Assembly (NCBI GenBank): GCA_964019135.1
Contig: OZ025249.1
Span: 11,830,039-11,894,038, forward strand
Direction: 5' to 3'
Source of the DNA: Arenicola marina
Lineage: Eukaryota > Annelida > Polychaeta > Arenicolidae
Length of the DNA: 64,000 bases
Positions 35,901 to 58,275 of this stretch are shown in pieces. Below the pieces are notes generated by a model. The model had not been told where the DNA came from and searched no databases. It saw nothing but the letters and a program-made list of their open reading frames with translations. The number at the start of each line of letters is the position of its first letter. The first letter of the stretch is position 1. The translations under genes and the position numbers were made by a program.

Positions 35901-38900
35901 TGGTTATTCAGGACGGTTTTAGCCACTTTTGGTCATATCGCGTCAATGAGAGAAGGAAGGGAGAGTGGAGCCATGTTTCCGAGGGCAACCCCCTACTCCT
36001 TACGAAGAAAGGCCACCGCGGGGCCACAGCGGGGCGCGGACGACCGATCCACGTGCCGTTAGGCTCTCATGTGACCAGAGCACTCAGTGCGAGCGCTGTA
36101 GCCCACTGAGCTATTGCGCGGGGCTCTCGTTATGAGAAGGAGCAGGAGACGAAACAACCGACTCTGTAGTTTACAATATCGATATTGTAGGCAGACGTTG
36201 ACATTGCAGATCTGACTGGCACATAAACTCGATACGCAATACACCAGACTGGACAGGCGAACCTGAGGAGGGCTTGCAAACAAAGCAAAGCCCCCTATCA
36301 GTGTTGTCCAGATATAGCACATTTCCAATATAATCAAGTGACATAGGATTGGTGATGTAGCCATGCACATTGTAATCCTAATGAATCACTTGCCATCGTC
36401 GTAGTTATGTATGGCGCGACTATGTGGTCAACGTCTCCACGAACTCGTCATGTTTTCTTACATGTTCGAATTGCGCCAAGTTAGGAATGTCAGAGCTTGC
36501 AGCAGGCCCATCGATCCCAACTATGGGCCTGGTTTGTTCCAGAGTATTAGTCATCTATCGACTGCATCTCCGGGCCGAAATTTGTCATCCTCTCAAGTTG
36601 CCATTGATTCATCTGACTACATTCCGTAAACACCCATGGATGCTGACAGTGTCTCTCCCAGAGACCGTAAAGACCGCAAACACTCATGGCTGTAGACACT
36701 GTCTCTCCACGTGGTGTTCTGAGGTCCAAGATTGGAACGCCAGTAGAAGTGGCTTTGCCCCTGAGTGTAGGAGTCCAAGGACATCGCAGCCGTGCTAGTT
36801 TTGTACCTACATTGTAGTGACGGTGCCGGCCAATAAGGAAACAACTGTTTCATGGGTTCATTTCAAAGTTTGAAAACTATCCACTATCGTTCAAATCACG
36901 AGTGACTCATATTTAAATATATGTAGAATTTCTACTTTTTGTGTTAGATGTTTGGCATTTGCTGGTGGCATACCCTGTTGCTCGGCATATCGGTATGTGT
37001 TTAAACAAATATACGCTGGTGGGAGGGGAGGACGATGTGCCCACAATGTGCTTCAGACGAGCGAGCGATCGAGTCCCGAGGCGCCCTTGCCAAGCGACGA
37101 CATATACAAAACACCTGTACGCGGCTAATCGATGAGTGTCTCAGTAGGCGGCGCCACAGGTGACGTATTGAGCGGGGCGCTAAGACAACCCTCCTCCAGT
37201 CGATATATAAGGCCTCATTGTCAGTCTGTCCGGCTGTGAGCCGGCCGAGAGACTCAGCCCCTCACGGTCCCATCAGCTCCAACCGCGGGTTAAATTTTGC
37301 TCCTTGGACTGTGCGAAATCGAAGTCTATCTAGCCTGGCTTGATGCTTGCGGCATATGTTGCCTTTTAAACAACATCTATCAGTTTAACTATATTCAGAC
37401 AATATGCCGTTTCTATTCTGAATGTACCCCCAATGTCGGCATCCCTTTGATAATAATAATTGCTTGCCAATTACAAAACGATACTGAATATGTTCATTCT
37501 GGTTGTAACAGTTTGGTATGGCGACTTTATGTATATAGAACGCCATGCATTGGCAGATATTTTGCGTAAATTGTGCAACGCAACCAGATCAAACCGTTTA
37601 CTACACAAATGGTCTATGCGTGATATGTGTTCTAATATGATCTTGAAGATAAATAAGCCGCTTCAGCAATCACTTACGTTTAACCTTCTAAAAGAACAGC
37701 GACTCATCAGAGTCTTAATGAGTCTCCCGACCGATTAAAAAACACATCACTGAACTCGATATTATATGTTACACGACGTGTAACTTCTTGCCTCTGTCTC
37801 CCACAGCCCCGGAGTTTGAGGCAGATGACGTCGCCGATTGGCTGGACATTAACCGTGAGGTCAGCACCTTGACCTTGACCGATGAGACGTTTGAGCACGA
37901 CACCCAGGCGGCGAGCGGCGCGACGACTGGCGACTGGTTTGTCATGTTGTGAGTGTCGCTCCTCATACCAGGGACCCTGCCATTCTGCAAACTCCACCGG
38001 GTGCTTATGGGTGCTGGTGAGGGACTGCAGCGTCCAGGGGCGATTTGGGTGCCTCACGATACCATCTATCGCGAAATACCCGTGCTGGCGTAATTGGTTG
38101 GTTGTGCATTCAGGAGGCTTTAACCTAGTCTAGTCATATCGCGTCAATAAGAGATGAATTAATAATAACATTATAAACAAATGTAAGTAAAAAAAACGAT
38201 TTATAACCATAGAGAAACCTTATAAAGTCAAAGTCATAAATACCGTAGACACACGTTTCGGCCTATATTTTCCGCAATTGTGCTGCGATCGCTCTACAAA
38301 TCACTGACATGAGAAAGCAACACTAGACCATTTTTATGATACCAAACGTACGTTTGTACTGCGATGTTATCCTTTTTTATGACACAAACAATATTTCTCC
38401 ATGCTGACACTCCATTGGCAGCAGACACACTTTCGCAAATAGACTAAATCCCAGACAATGAAAGGCTCTATAGTTGCCATGGCATCCTCGTGGCTTGTAT
38501 AGATATAGAGCATGTATTGTTCAAAGCACGTTCGGCGCCATGGCAACCATCATTTTATGACTCGTGTTTTAGTATTTTGGCGACAGAGCGTTTTCTGCCA
38601 ATGGCGTGTCAGCATGGAGAAATATTCTTTGTGTCATAAAAAAAGAATAACATCGCAGTACAAGCGTAAGTTTGGTATCATTAAAATGGTCTAGTGTTGC
38701 TTTCTCACGTCAGGGATTTTGAGAGTGATCGAGGCAAATTCGCGGAAAATATGGGCCGAAACGTGTGTCTACGGCATTTATGACTTTGACTTTAGGTACA
38801 TAAGACTTATTCTATCATGTCATATAAATTTCCGGTTTTGGCATATATATATATTGTTGCACATTAAATTGTAACAGTATGTCATTAAAATAAAGGATCG

Positions 38901-41259
38901 GTGGATATATTGTTCGTTTTCATACACAAGATTATCTTTACTTGTCAGAACTGTTATCAGAACACACCCAGGCGGGTAAGGACATTTTTCTCATCTCTCT
39001 TCCCCTTTTTGTTCACGGCGCCATCCTCAGTTTATTTTATTCCTTTGTAAATTGACGCTTGCAGTTACAAGGCAGGGTGCGCCGGCTTCCGCGCTCGCTG
39101 GGAACTGGTCGCCGCCAGGTACGTCGTTCAACATTACTTCAGTAATAGGCAGTGATGTGTTACTGAATATTCCTAGAAATAAATAGTTCTTGCTAATCAC
39201 AATAAATCGCCATGGGAGTAAAATTAGAGAATGATGAACCTTATTTGTGATTGTTCTTGCACTGTTTTTGACGTATCTTCGTACGATTTCGTACTCAAAT
39301 TGTAGTATCCTTCGTGTTTTGTTTGTACACTTGCAGAAGTAAGCATGAGCGACCTGTGGCCAGTGTTGACCTGTCCAGTAGTCCGGGATTGGAGGCTCGC
39401 TTCAAGCTCAAGGACTGCCCCGCCTTTCTCATGTACGTGTGTTTAGACTGTTCCATTGCCACCCATTTGTTCAACATCTGAAGTTACTGAATTGCAAGTG
39501 TTGTCTTATGTTTTTATTCGGTCCCAAATTACGGATCTGTGATGCCTCTATTTCTTTAGCCAAAATATAATGCTTTGCCATTGACATATGCATTTAATGT
39601 ATATATTCTATGGTGTGACATTGATATATCTATTCTATTAAATATCCAAATTATACGACTAATGACATATATTTTCCGTTTTGTAGTAAACTTCAGGATC
39701 AGTTCGGGTAAAGGCGTAAGTTTAATTTTGTTTTGGTTTGAGCCGGGGTAGATGTATGCAATGATAAATTTGTGTTTTATTTCAGCTTGAGCCAGGGTAA
39801 GGTGTACACCTACAGTGGCCCGCAGGACATAGAGGCCTTGCTGCAGTTCTCCAGGACCGGGTTCAAGAAGCTAGAGGGCGTCCCAGTGCCACCAGAACCC
39901 TCCGGCTTGTAAGTCCAACGCCTCCACTGCCACCACCACCCCCCATGTTCCACCTCGCTTCCAATTATACCATGTTGCTGAAGTATCTGAATAGGCGCTT
40001 CTGAAAATAAAAAATTTAATTTAATGGTAACTGTAACATCTCTTATCCGTGAATTCGAAAGCGTTCCTCTTATGCGCATTAAATACATTGTATGCACCCG
40101 TACCAATCCGCATCGTTTACAGCACATGTGTCTGCAGTATATCGCGTAGAAGGATGCCAAATAATAAAGCAGGATATGATGGACAGGCCATGCCTCGGTA
40201 TAGTTACTATTTACCGAACTTTATAACGGTAGCGAGGTAGATGACTCCACCTTACCATGCCCTCTCTGTCTGTTTGCAGTGAAGAGATGCTGAGCACCGT
40301 GACGGTAAGTGACACGTGTGTGACGGACGCCGGTGACGTCACTTCCGGCCTTGGACTCGCATAGATCTCCTCAATCGGGACGAGATAACCCTTTAATGAG
40401 AACGTGCCAGTTTCATACCGACCGTTCATTGACATTTAGGGCGGGTTCGGTTTACCTGAAACCGACTGGAAACCAAAACCGTTTTGGAAACCAGCTTCAA
40501 CGGTTTGCTTACCTGAAGGCGTGTTTCAGCATGTGCTTATGAATTTATACCAGCATAAATATGCCGTCTGTTTCCTTTTCTGCCCGCGATTGGACTGTCT
40601 GTAAATATGGTGATGGTGTATGTGTTGATTGAACTGACAGTTCCGCGGAACGAAAGCGTCAAACCAACTCTCTCAATAGTTTCACGGTTTCGAGCAAACT
40701 GGTTTCGGTTCCTCTCCTGTGCAACCGTCAGTTCGGCAAATCGGTTTTGCTTTCACGCCCTTTTTGTCTTAGCTTGAGCTAGCCCCCAGCGTGCCTGGTA
40801 ACCGAGCGACCGTGTGCGATAGGACGGCCTAGTATTCTTTATGCTAATTATTAGTAGATTGATGGAGGCGCCTTGTTTTTATTAACGGATGGCAATAACT
40901 ATTATTAAAAAATGTTATGTATTGTTTGCCATTACCTCGTCAATTCTTAGTTAGATATGTCTAATACAAGTTTTGATGAAGGTTATGCGAACTTTGAGTG
41001 GTAGTTTTAAGTTTGTTAACTGTAGCAGTACTCCTACATTTCCGATGGGGGTAACATCAATGATTTAATTGAGACCTCCAGTGAAGAAGTAGTTAGTTTA
41101 TTTACTGTTTTGTTTTAACAGGCTTTGCTGAGCGGTGGCGCCCTCAAGTGGGTCGCTCTGGTGTCCGGCGTCGTCATCTTCTCTATGGCTGTCGGTCTGA
41201 TCGTTGCCATGACCACGCGCAAGCAGCCTGCTAAGACCAAGGCTAAGAAGACCGAATGA
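29982..41259 (+). CDS. ER-type membrane protein with two thioredoxin-like domains, 9 exons, 301 aa
   Basis: Coding exons are 29982-30126, 31527-31601, 31846-31953, 37807-37948, 39065-39118, 39337-39432, 39786-39908, 40280-40304 and 41122-41259 (906 bp with stop). All have GT/AG borders with matching phases. The protein has a signal peptide (1-19) and a first thioredoxin-like domain (about 20-125) with C49 and C57 and the cis-proline motif KFPTLLFF (P95). A second domain (about 126-245) has [13 protein letters not shown] (C162, F165 where PDI has the second cysteine) and cis-proline P203 in CPAFLI. A membrane helix (266-286) and a lysine-rich tail ending KKTE, a dilysine ER-retrieval signal, follow. 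It resembles the TMX/PDI group in layout, but I do not recognise an orthologue. With only one active-site cysteine per candidate motif it is more likely a mixed-disulphide chaperone or scaffold than an oxidase. The exon 2 donor (GTTCGT) is weak. Confidence 0.85.
30127..31526 (+). other. Intron 1 of the thioredoxin-like gene
   Basis: Donor GTAAGT and acceptor TTCCTTCAG join a T to GT to make an in-frame cysteine. The intron is AT-rich and unique in appearance. Confidence 0.7.
32028..33318 (+). repeat. 54-bp array built from a SINE-B head
   Basis: About 24 copies of a 54-bp unit, CCTGGTGTAGTGGTTAGCGC followed by ATTAGACCACAGATCAATAG. It contains a pol III A-box-like TGGTGTAGTGG. Three unit types recur in order from about 32578 to 33180, a 162-bp higher-order repeat. 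The unit matches the tRNA-like head of SINE-B (47470-47528, minus). It lies in intron 3 of the thioredoxin-like gene, 75 bp after exon 3. Confidence 0.9.
33319..33365 (+). mobile_element. SINE-B tail at the end of the 54-bp array
   Basis: After the last unit the sequence reads CATCGTCCCGGGAGGTTCCT then CACTTTAGCC, the body of SINE-B seen (inverted) at 47395-47425. So the array and tail together form one SINE whose head was amplified. Confidence 0.7.
33366..35890 (+). other. Middle of intron 3, no gene recognised
   Basis: It contains a TA run (34805-34820), G-tracts near 35090-35106 and 35670-35690, and otherwise unique-looking DNA. Phase matching of exons 3 and 4 argues against a missing exon. 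Confidence 0.5.
35891..36129 (-). mobile_element. SINE-A, most complete copy
   Basis: Read on the minus strand it starts with a tRNA-like head containing A-box TAGCTCAGTGG. It continues through GAGAGCCTAACGGCACGTGG and AAGGAGTAGGGGGTTGCCCT, and ends in AACCAACCAACC. The B-box is degenerate in this copy but intact at 63557-63567 in another. A tRNA-derived SINE transcribed by pol III is the natural reading. Confidence 0.8.
36130..37806 (+). other. End of intron 3, no gene recognised
   Basis: Unique-looking sequence up to the polypyrimidine tract and acceptor CTCCCACAG at 37806. Confidence 0.5.
38085..38155 (-). mobile_element. SINE-A 3' fragment
   Basis: TTGGTTGGTTGTGCATTCAG then CATATCGCGTCAATAAGAGA matches the 3' end of the SINE-A copy at 35891. 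It lies in intron 4 of the thioredoxin-like gene. Confidence 0.65.
38223..38794. mobile_element. Foldback (long inverted repeat) element
   Basis: The left end TAAAGTCAAAGTCATAAAT at 38223 is the exact complement of the right end ATTTATGACTTTGACTTTA at 38776-38794. Complementarity continues through GTAGACACACGTTTCGGCC, TGCTGACACTCCATTGGCA and GTTGCCATGGC, with small mismatches. Arms are about 260 bp around a spacer near 38486-38534. It is non-coding and intronic (intron 4). Confidence 0.85.
39687..39707 (+). CDS. Candidate 21-nt cassette exon of the thioredoxin-like gene
   Basis: A TTTTGTAG acceptor, 21 nt and a GGGTAAAG donor would insert KLQDQFG-like residues in frame between exons 6 and 7 (phase 2 on both sides). 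Skipping it gives CPAFLILSQGKV, which fits the thioredoxin strand better. I treat it as optional or spurious. Confidence 0.2.
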
Positions 41260-42099
41260 GATGCTCAAGTTAACATTCCACTTTAAAGGCTACCCAGTCA
41301 TTAAATTTGCTTTTATCTCATGGTTCCATTCACAATATACGTATTGCGATAAAAATTCCAATATTTAGAAATTCATGATATACCTATAATGTCGTACTGT
41401 AAAGATACGAGAGAGTTAACCTGCTACTTAATTTCAGACGCTGCTTGGTTTTGGCGTGGGTACGGGTTTCTTACGGTTTGAATGTGATGGATGATATGTA
41501 CAAGTTTTAGTCCTCACTGGTGTCTACTTGGAACGTAGTTTGGATATAAATCCAGTTTAAAGGTTTAATACAGCTTGTCGTTAGTATACAAGTTAGTTAC
41601 GCGCTAGCTTCCTTTTGTTTTGAGGTCAAAGGACATAGATTTACATGTAGATTGTTTATTTTATCAAGTCTATATATATGTATGGTAACACATTAAGATA
41701 TTGGTTGTAACGCTTGTTGCCATGGTTACTTCGAGATTGCTAAGTTGTGTAATCACGTCCATATAACAACTATGAAGACGATGGTTGCCATGGTTACTTC
41801 GAGAGACGATACGCCACAATTTAATCCCTTGGATACATGTGGTAGGGGTTTACGAGGACACGGGTTGTGGGTTACTTAGACACACTAGTCCCTTTGTTTC
41901 ACATTAAGCAAGTTCTATTTAGATATGTACCAGGATTCATTGAAGTTATTTCTCTAGATGTGGAGGGGCAAAATAATTATTATGGTGAAAGGTCCAGTTC
42001 AATACTTCGCCCTAAGCATGTCCAGTCTTGTGCTGTTTGACCGAATCTCTTTTTGCCTATGAAGCATTGGAACGGACTCGTCCATAAGACCAGTGGCGG

Positions 42100-42216
42100 A
42101 TTTCACGAACGCAATTTAGCCGACTACGGGGCTTAGTCGGCTAAAGTTTTCATGTAAATGATGGGCAATTTTAGTCGACTAATCCCCGTAGCTGGCTAAA
42201 CTATGTACGTGAAATA
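42100..42216. mobile_element. Small hairpin element in the 3' UTR
   Basis: ATTTCACG at the left and CGTGAAAT at the right bound two internal hairpins: TTTAGCCGACTA paired with TAGTCGGCTAAA, and TTTAGTCGACTA paired with TAGCTGGCTAAA. This is typical of a MITE. It sits in the probable 3' UTR of the thioredoxin-like gene. Confidence 0.6.
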
Positions 42217-42289
42217 GGCCACAGATAACCGCGTTACTCGCTTGTCTCTCAGTCTTCCACGTATGACTACTGTTGAGCACTTTATTTTA

Positions 42290-42295
42290 AATAAA
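42290..42295 (+). terminator. Probable poly(A) signal of the thioredoxin-like gene
   Basis: AATAAA about 1 kb after the stop codon, the best candidate in the interval before the convergent gene. A 3' UTR of about 1 kb is inferred. Confidence 0.5.
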
Positions 42296-42451
42296 ATATA
42301 CAAGCATATCGATGACGTTGTGTTCTGCTGATTCACCAGTAAACGCTTTGGACTTAGCGGAAACTTCTTTATTATTACACTGTACAGCTTGTTTCCAGTG
42401 TCTGGGGGTAAGGGGAGGGGAGGGGAACAATTGCAAAGTAAACTCTAAAGC

Positions 42452-42457
42452 TTTATT
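42452..42457 (-). terminator. Probable poly(A) signal of PRPF3
   Basis: TTTATT on plus, AATAAA on the gene strand, about 760 bases past the PRPF3 stop. The interval 42458-43217 would be 3' UTR, with nothing else recognised in it. Confidence 0.45.
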
Positions 42458-43217
42458 GGCGTACAAAGGTAGAATGGAAAGCCACGGTCACCTGTGACCG
42501 TACCTGTTGCCGTTGGTACCAATCATCAGGTCACTTAAGGTATCTTGGTTGAATCTGAGCCGTGGCTTGGGCTGCTTGCCAGACACCCTTGAGAACGTGT
42601 CTAAAGTGAGAGTCACTTGCCGAGGATGCGCTGTTGACACTGTTGACCTTCCGACAGGAAGCCGATGTGTCTTCTTTGATGCCGCACATTATTTTCCAAC
42701 GAATAATTTCGTATAGATCAGTGGAGCGAGATATATCACGACCTTCGTATCCAACATCTCAACATGTCATACCAATGAGGTACAGCTTGTCTGACGGCCT
42801 TGTTGTTGCCCCGTTGTATGCTTCTCCCAAAAGCGGCCATCTCGGGATGCTGTCGCTTTTATCACTGACCGTGTCCTTCATCCCTTGTCCGAATACGTGT
42901 GGTGACCTAGGACCCGACCGAGCCTCAAACAGCCATTCAAAGGCGTCGCCTGGCGTTGTCAACGAAGTATTCACTTGCACAGTATCGACTGTATAACCGT
43001 ATTAGTGTACACTCAAAACGCCGAACCGATGTAGAGCACTTGGAGGCTGTACAAACCGACATGTTGCAGTGACATAATATACGTCAGAATATGAAATACA
43101 ACACAGATTCGTCGTGTGTATCTGTAACGTGTGCTACAATAACAACAAAACCGTCTGTCTGCTGTAAAGTCCCATCGTCCTCCACATTCAATGGTTGCCA
43201 CGGTGACGATTATGACG

Positions 43218-53735
<10,518 letters not shown>

Positions 53736-55393
53736 TTTTGATGTAGAACTGGAAAAGAACAGGTTTTGACATTCAATGAAGAACAGTTTCATGCGTTATC
53801 AGCCAAATCTTAAGAATTAAAAGAATATTGAAATAGGGAAGAAACTGCTATGGGAGAGATATTCATGAGATTCTTAGGTATCATTTCAGTTAACATGTGA
53901 CAATGATCAATAATAAGTGCTACCGTAAACTGCCTAATATGTATGCAGCTTCAAAAAGGCTGTTTAGGGTAATACTTTGAAGCTAAAGCACAACAGCAGT
54001 GCCTCTGCACAGAGAAAACATTGGCACCAAATTTAGGAACTAGGCTACATTCACAGGTAACAGAATGTGGCATAAATATGGTATCTGGTTTGCATATTGG
54101 TGCTATATAAAATGCAGTGCATGAATAGTTTAGTTTTTTTGACATTTGACTTGATAGCTGAAGGATAATTTTATAAAGAAATATAAAATATACTCTGAGT
54201 GTACAGTGGTCCCTGCATTATACATTCTCTCCCTAATAGACTCCCTCAGTTATCCGGTCTTTTCGCTGTGCACATAACATTTTTACATGTTAAATCCCCT
54301 TTATTATGCGACTAACTCATTAACGTGACTTAGACTGATTTTTCAGCTCATTATTCAACCAGCACACATTTTAATCCATTCGTTAACTCGCTGTGTGGCA
54401 GTCAACTTGATCGGTTCTAAACAAACAACACATTACGCTAATCTGACTGGTTGTTAAAGGAGCAGACATGTAGGAGCGCATCATCATCTTTTTTACACTG
54501 TTTGACTGCTTTAGAACAGCAAGCTATTAAAACATTCTTCTGACAGGAAAGTTCTTACATTGCTATTCTCACTGGACATAGGCTTATATGATTTCTCTGC
54601 TTCCAATGGGTGGCTGTACAGCTTTCAGCGATGCCACAATATCAAAGCATCAGTGCTGCATATGCAGCTGAAGTTAACCCAGAGACAGTTGCTGATTGGT
54701 ATTTGCGATACTTTAGCGAAAACTGATTGGCATTTGCGATACTTTAGCGAAAACTGCCTATCTCTGGGCATCCCTTTATTATATGACTCACTTCGCTATA
54801 CAGTTTTTCCTGGCTGGCAGAACCGAAGTACATAACGCAGGACTCACTGTACCTCCAAATAAATTGCAAAGTTCTAAATATACCTATATTTTGCCTACAT
54901 AAAATATGTTATATAGACACTTCAGCCTACATAGATATGGGCTGGAAAACAACAATGCCAGTAGCCATGGTTGATGGGTTTCAGGATTGGATTGCATTAT
55001 GTAGCATATTGATAACAAATTGCAGGTACATTCTTCTTTAAAATAAATTATATGTAAATTACACGATTGCTATTACAGAGCATTTGCATATATAAATGCC
55101 TGGTCCATATATATAATTATTCATATTGCCTCTGAGCTTTCAAACCTACCACATCTTTGACAACTATATTTGCAGCTATACAAAGCGTAAATGGAAATGA
55201 TATATAGTTGAGATATCAAGATATTCCATGTATTCATACCAAATATATGCTAAAGAATGCTATAATGGTACCATTCAATATTGTTTTATGTCGCTAGAGT
55301 AAAGTATCTAGGTTAAAATATCTATAGCTGCAAGACCTGATAACTGTGACATAACTTAATCCCCCTCCTAAAATACCAGCAACATTATCGACT
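53736..55393 (-). other. PRPF3 5' UTR and 3' part of its 5' intron
   Basis: Upstream of the ATG at 53735 is a 13-base leader and an acceptor TTCTTTTCCAG (exon start 53748), which implies a non-coding first exon further upstream. The rest is AT-rich and unremarkable. A duplicated 30-bp stretch with TTTGCGATACTTTAGCGAAA occurs twice at 54697-54752. Confidence 0.55.
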
Positions 55394-55553
55394 AGTGATA
55401 TGACAGATGATAACGTAAATTAGAGTTGTTGCCATGGCAAACTTGTCCACTTTGTATAAATGTGAAACTAATCATTTTGGCATCACATGATTGTCTTGAC
55501 AACAGGAATGTAAGCTAATTTCTGTTGGGTTTTTGATCAAAGCTGACAAATAT

Positions 55554-55558
<5 letters not shown>
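55394..55558. repeat. 165-bp direct repeat, left copy (LINE flank)
   Basis: From AGTGATATGACAGATGATAA to AGCTGACAAATATAAACT. It is repeated at 59395-59559 with only two differences seen. The pair exactly brackets the LINE, so it is read as a very long target-site duplication. Confidence 0.9.
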
Positions 55559-55584
<26 letters not shown>

Positions 55585-55671
55585 ATTTAACCCAATGAAA
55601 CATTACAATGGTGTATACGGCATACATAATAGTGACAAAAGCACGTTAAGCAAGTTTACACATCCATTTCA

Positions 55672-58269
55672 TCATTTAAGTAGCATTTTTCTTAAGTTGC
55701 CCCATTTGCTCATAAATTGATCACTCGTCGGCTCTAATTTTCTCTTTTCTATCTCGTTTTCTATCACATATACTGCTTTTAACCTGTTCATAAACATTTC
55801 AACTGACGGTAGGCTGCTTTTACATTTAGAGATAAAAATACAATGTTTGGCGATAAGGTAGATATGATTTATAAGCCCATTGTGCTCTTCGTAACTTCCT
55901 AGGAGAACATTTATCTTATTTAAAAACGGACTCATGTCGATGTATAAACTTAAGCGATTTTGTAGACTTTGCCAAAACGCTTGTACCATATGGCAGTCCC
56001 AAAACAAATGTTTGACAGTCTCTATTTGTTCCTTACAGAAGGTGCAAAGGTCACATGGCACAATGTTACATAACTTTAAGAATTTATTTGTAGGTAGTAC
56101 ACGCTGCAGTAGTTTATATTGAAAGCTTCTAATGCGACTGTCAAGAGTAGTTCGAAAGGCTATTTGATATATATTTTTCCATTCCAACTTATCCAAACTT
56201 TTGGCTAGTGATTCCTCCCATTTGCGTTGTCTTTGCTGAACCGACTTTGCAATGCTTATGAGTTTCCAGTAGACAAAATTGCAACAATGTGAGGTCTCGA
56301 GAGTTTCTACAAGAAGTTCGTCCGTTTTGCGGGAAGGTATTTGCAGTATACCAAGCCCGACCTCGCGCCATCGTTCACACACTTGATATCTAAGTGAGAG
56401 GAAATCGAGCACATTCATAGATACATTATACTTTGATACAAATGCCTCAAACGTTAACGGAGCCCCATTTTCACCCAGTAGATCCATTACCAAAACGCAA
56501 TCTTTTCTAACCAGTGGCTTTTTATAAGTAAGTACATTCTTATTTGTAACATAACTTGAATTCCAGAAAGTATATTTGAACCACATATCCGTGGGGTCTA
56601 CGGCGGTTCGGTATTTTTGCCACACTAACAACACGTTTCTCCAAAATACATTATTTATACCTCTAGCCAGTGTGGTCACTGACTTTGGATCTAAACTCCA
56701 TAGCAGAATATCATTCTCCATACCCAACAGATACTTGGCTAAACGCTGCCAATTTCCTTCAGAGGATTCAAGTCTTTTAATCCATGTCACCTGTAGCGCT
56801 TCGCTCAGTGTCTTGACATCTGTAAGTTGTATACCCCCATTTTCATATCTTTGCACCAGTTGTGAGTGGGATACCTTAGCTCTTTTTCCATCCCAAATGA
56901 AATCGTTTATTGACTTTTGAATCTTGTCAAGAAAGGTAGTCTTGGCCGGAATCACTGACAGTACATGAATTAATTTAGGCACAACCAGGCTTTTAACCAC
57001 TGCAGCTTTTCCCATGATAGAAAGTCTCTTTGATTTATAGAATGTTAGTATTCTGGTTATAGCGTGAAGTTTTTCGTCGATGTTATTTTCCAGCAGGTTT
57101 GTCGTTTCCGCCCCGAATTGAATTCCCAATAGTTTAAATTCCTTTACCCATTTTATAGGGTATTCTGGGCATAAACAATTATCTGAGTTTCGCATGCTAC
57201 CCAACCACACCGCCTGCGTTTTGTCTAGATTTATTCTGAGTCCTGAACACAGATAGAGTAACCTAAACGTTTTTAGAGCAGCAGCCAGTGACTTTTCGTC
57301 CTGTTTCATTAACAGAAAGGTGTCATCTGCATACTGACCAAGGAGAACAGAGATTGACCCAATTTCTATACCATATATATCGGGGTTTTGTCGTATCATT
57401 TCCGCTAGTGGCTCTACTGCAAGGATAAACAAATATGGCGAAAGGGGGTCACCTTGGCGACAACCGCGGCCCAGTTTGAAGAAGGGAGAAAAATGTCCAT
57501 TATTTATAACGCAACTTTCTGCTTCACAATATAAGGTTTTGAAATATTCCACAAATCGATCTCCGATGTTATACGCCTTCATAGTCTTTATGATATAGCT
57601 CCATTCTAGGGTATCAAAAGCTTTTTCGAAATCTATTAATAGTAGTAGTCCTGGCTTGTTATTCTTATTCAGGTAGTCAATAACGTCATAGACCAGTCTA
57701 GTGTGCTCTCCGATGAAACGACCCTTAAGAAACCCTTTTTGATCCGTATGGATAATATCTGCGAGCACCTTTTTTAACCGATTTGCCAGAACTCCGGATA
57801 ACACCTTATAGTCAGCGTTTATTAAGGAAATAGGCCTCCAGTTCTTCAACAACTCTCTTGGTTTTCCCGGCTTAGGTAAACAGGTGATAATACCTTGACG
57901 CTGAGTTACTGAGAGTTTTCCATGCGTAATGCCGTGTTGCAGGCTTCTTAACAAAAAGTGGCCTATATCTTGCCAAAAAAATTTGTAAAATTCAGCAGGG
58001 AAGCCGTCTGACCCTGGCGACTTTTCATTCTTCATATTTCTTAACACCTGTTTAACTTCGTTAACAGTTATAGTACTGTCACAGTATTCTTGACTCTCGT
58101 CACTTAGCGGCTTGACAACATCTCTTGCTAAGAAGGCACCAATCGATTCGCCACTTTTGTTTACTGACGTGTATAAGTTTCTATAGAATAATGTTTGTTC
58201 TCTCAAAATAGCCGGTCCACCTGTAATTTCTTCACCGTTTGACACGATTTTCGTTATTAGTTTACTCAC
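55672..58269 (-). pseudogene. LINE reverse transcriptase part
   Basis: 865 codons are open, ending at TAA-side 55672. It carries the RT fingers and palm and the YADD catalytic box, then a thumb region and a CCHC-like motif. It has no start of its own in the family; it continues the same frame as the endonuclease part after one stop codon. Confidence 0.85.
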
Positions 58270-58275
58270 ATAATT

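Noticed and set aside
37707..38057. Minus-strand frame over 37707-38057
   Set aside because: It is the shadow of plus-strand exon 4 of the thioredoxin-like gene, whose splice phases fit on plus.
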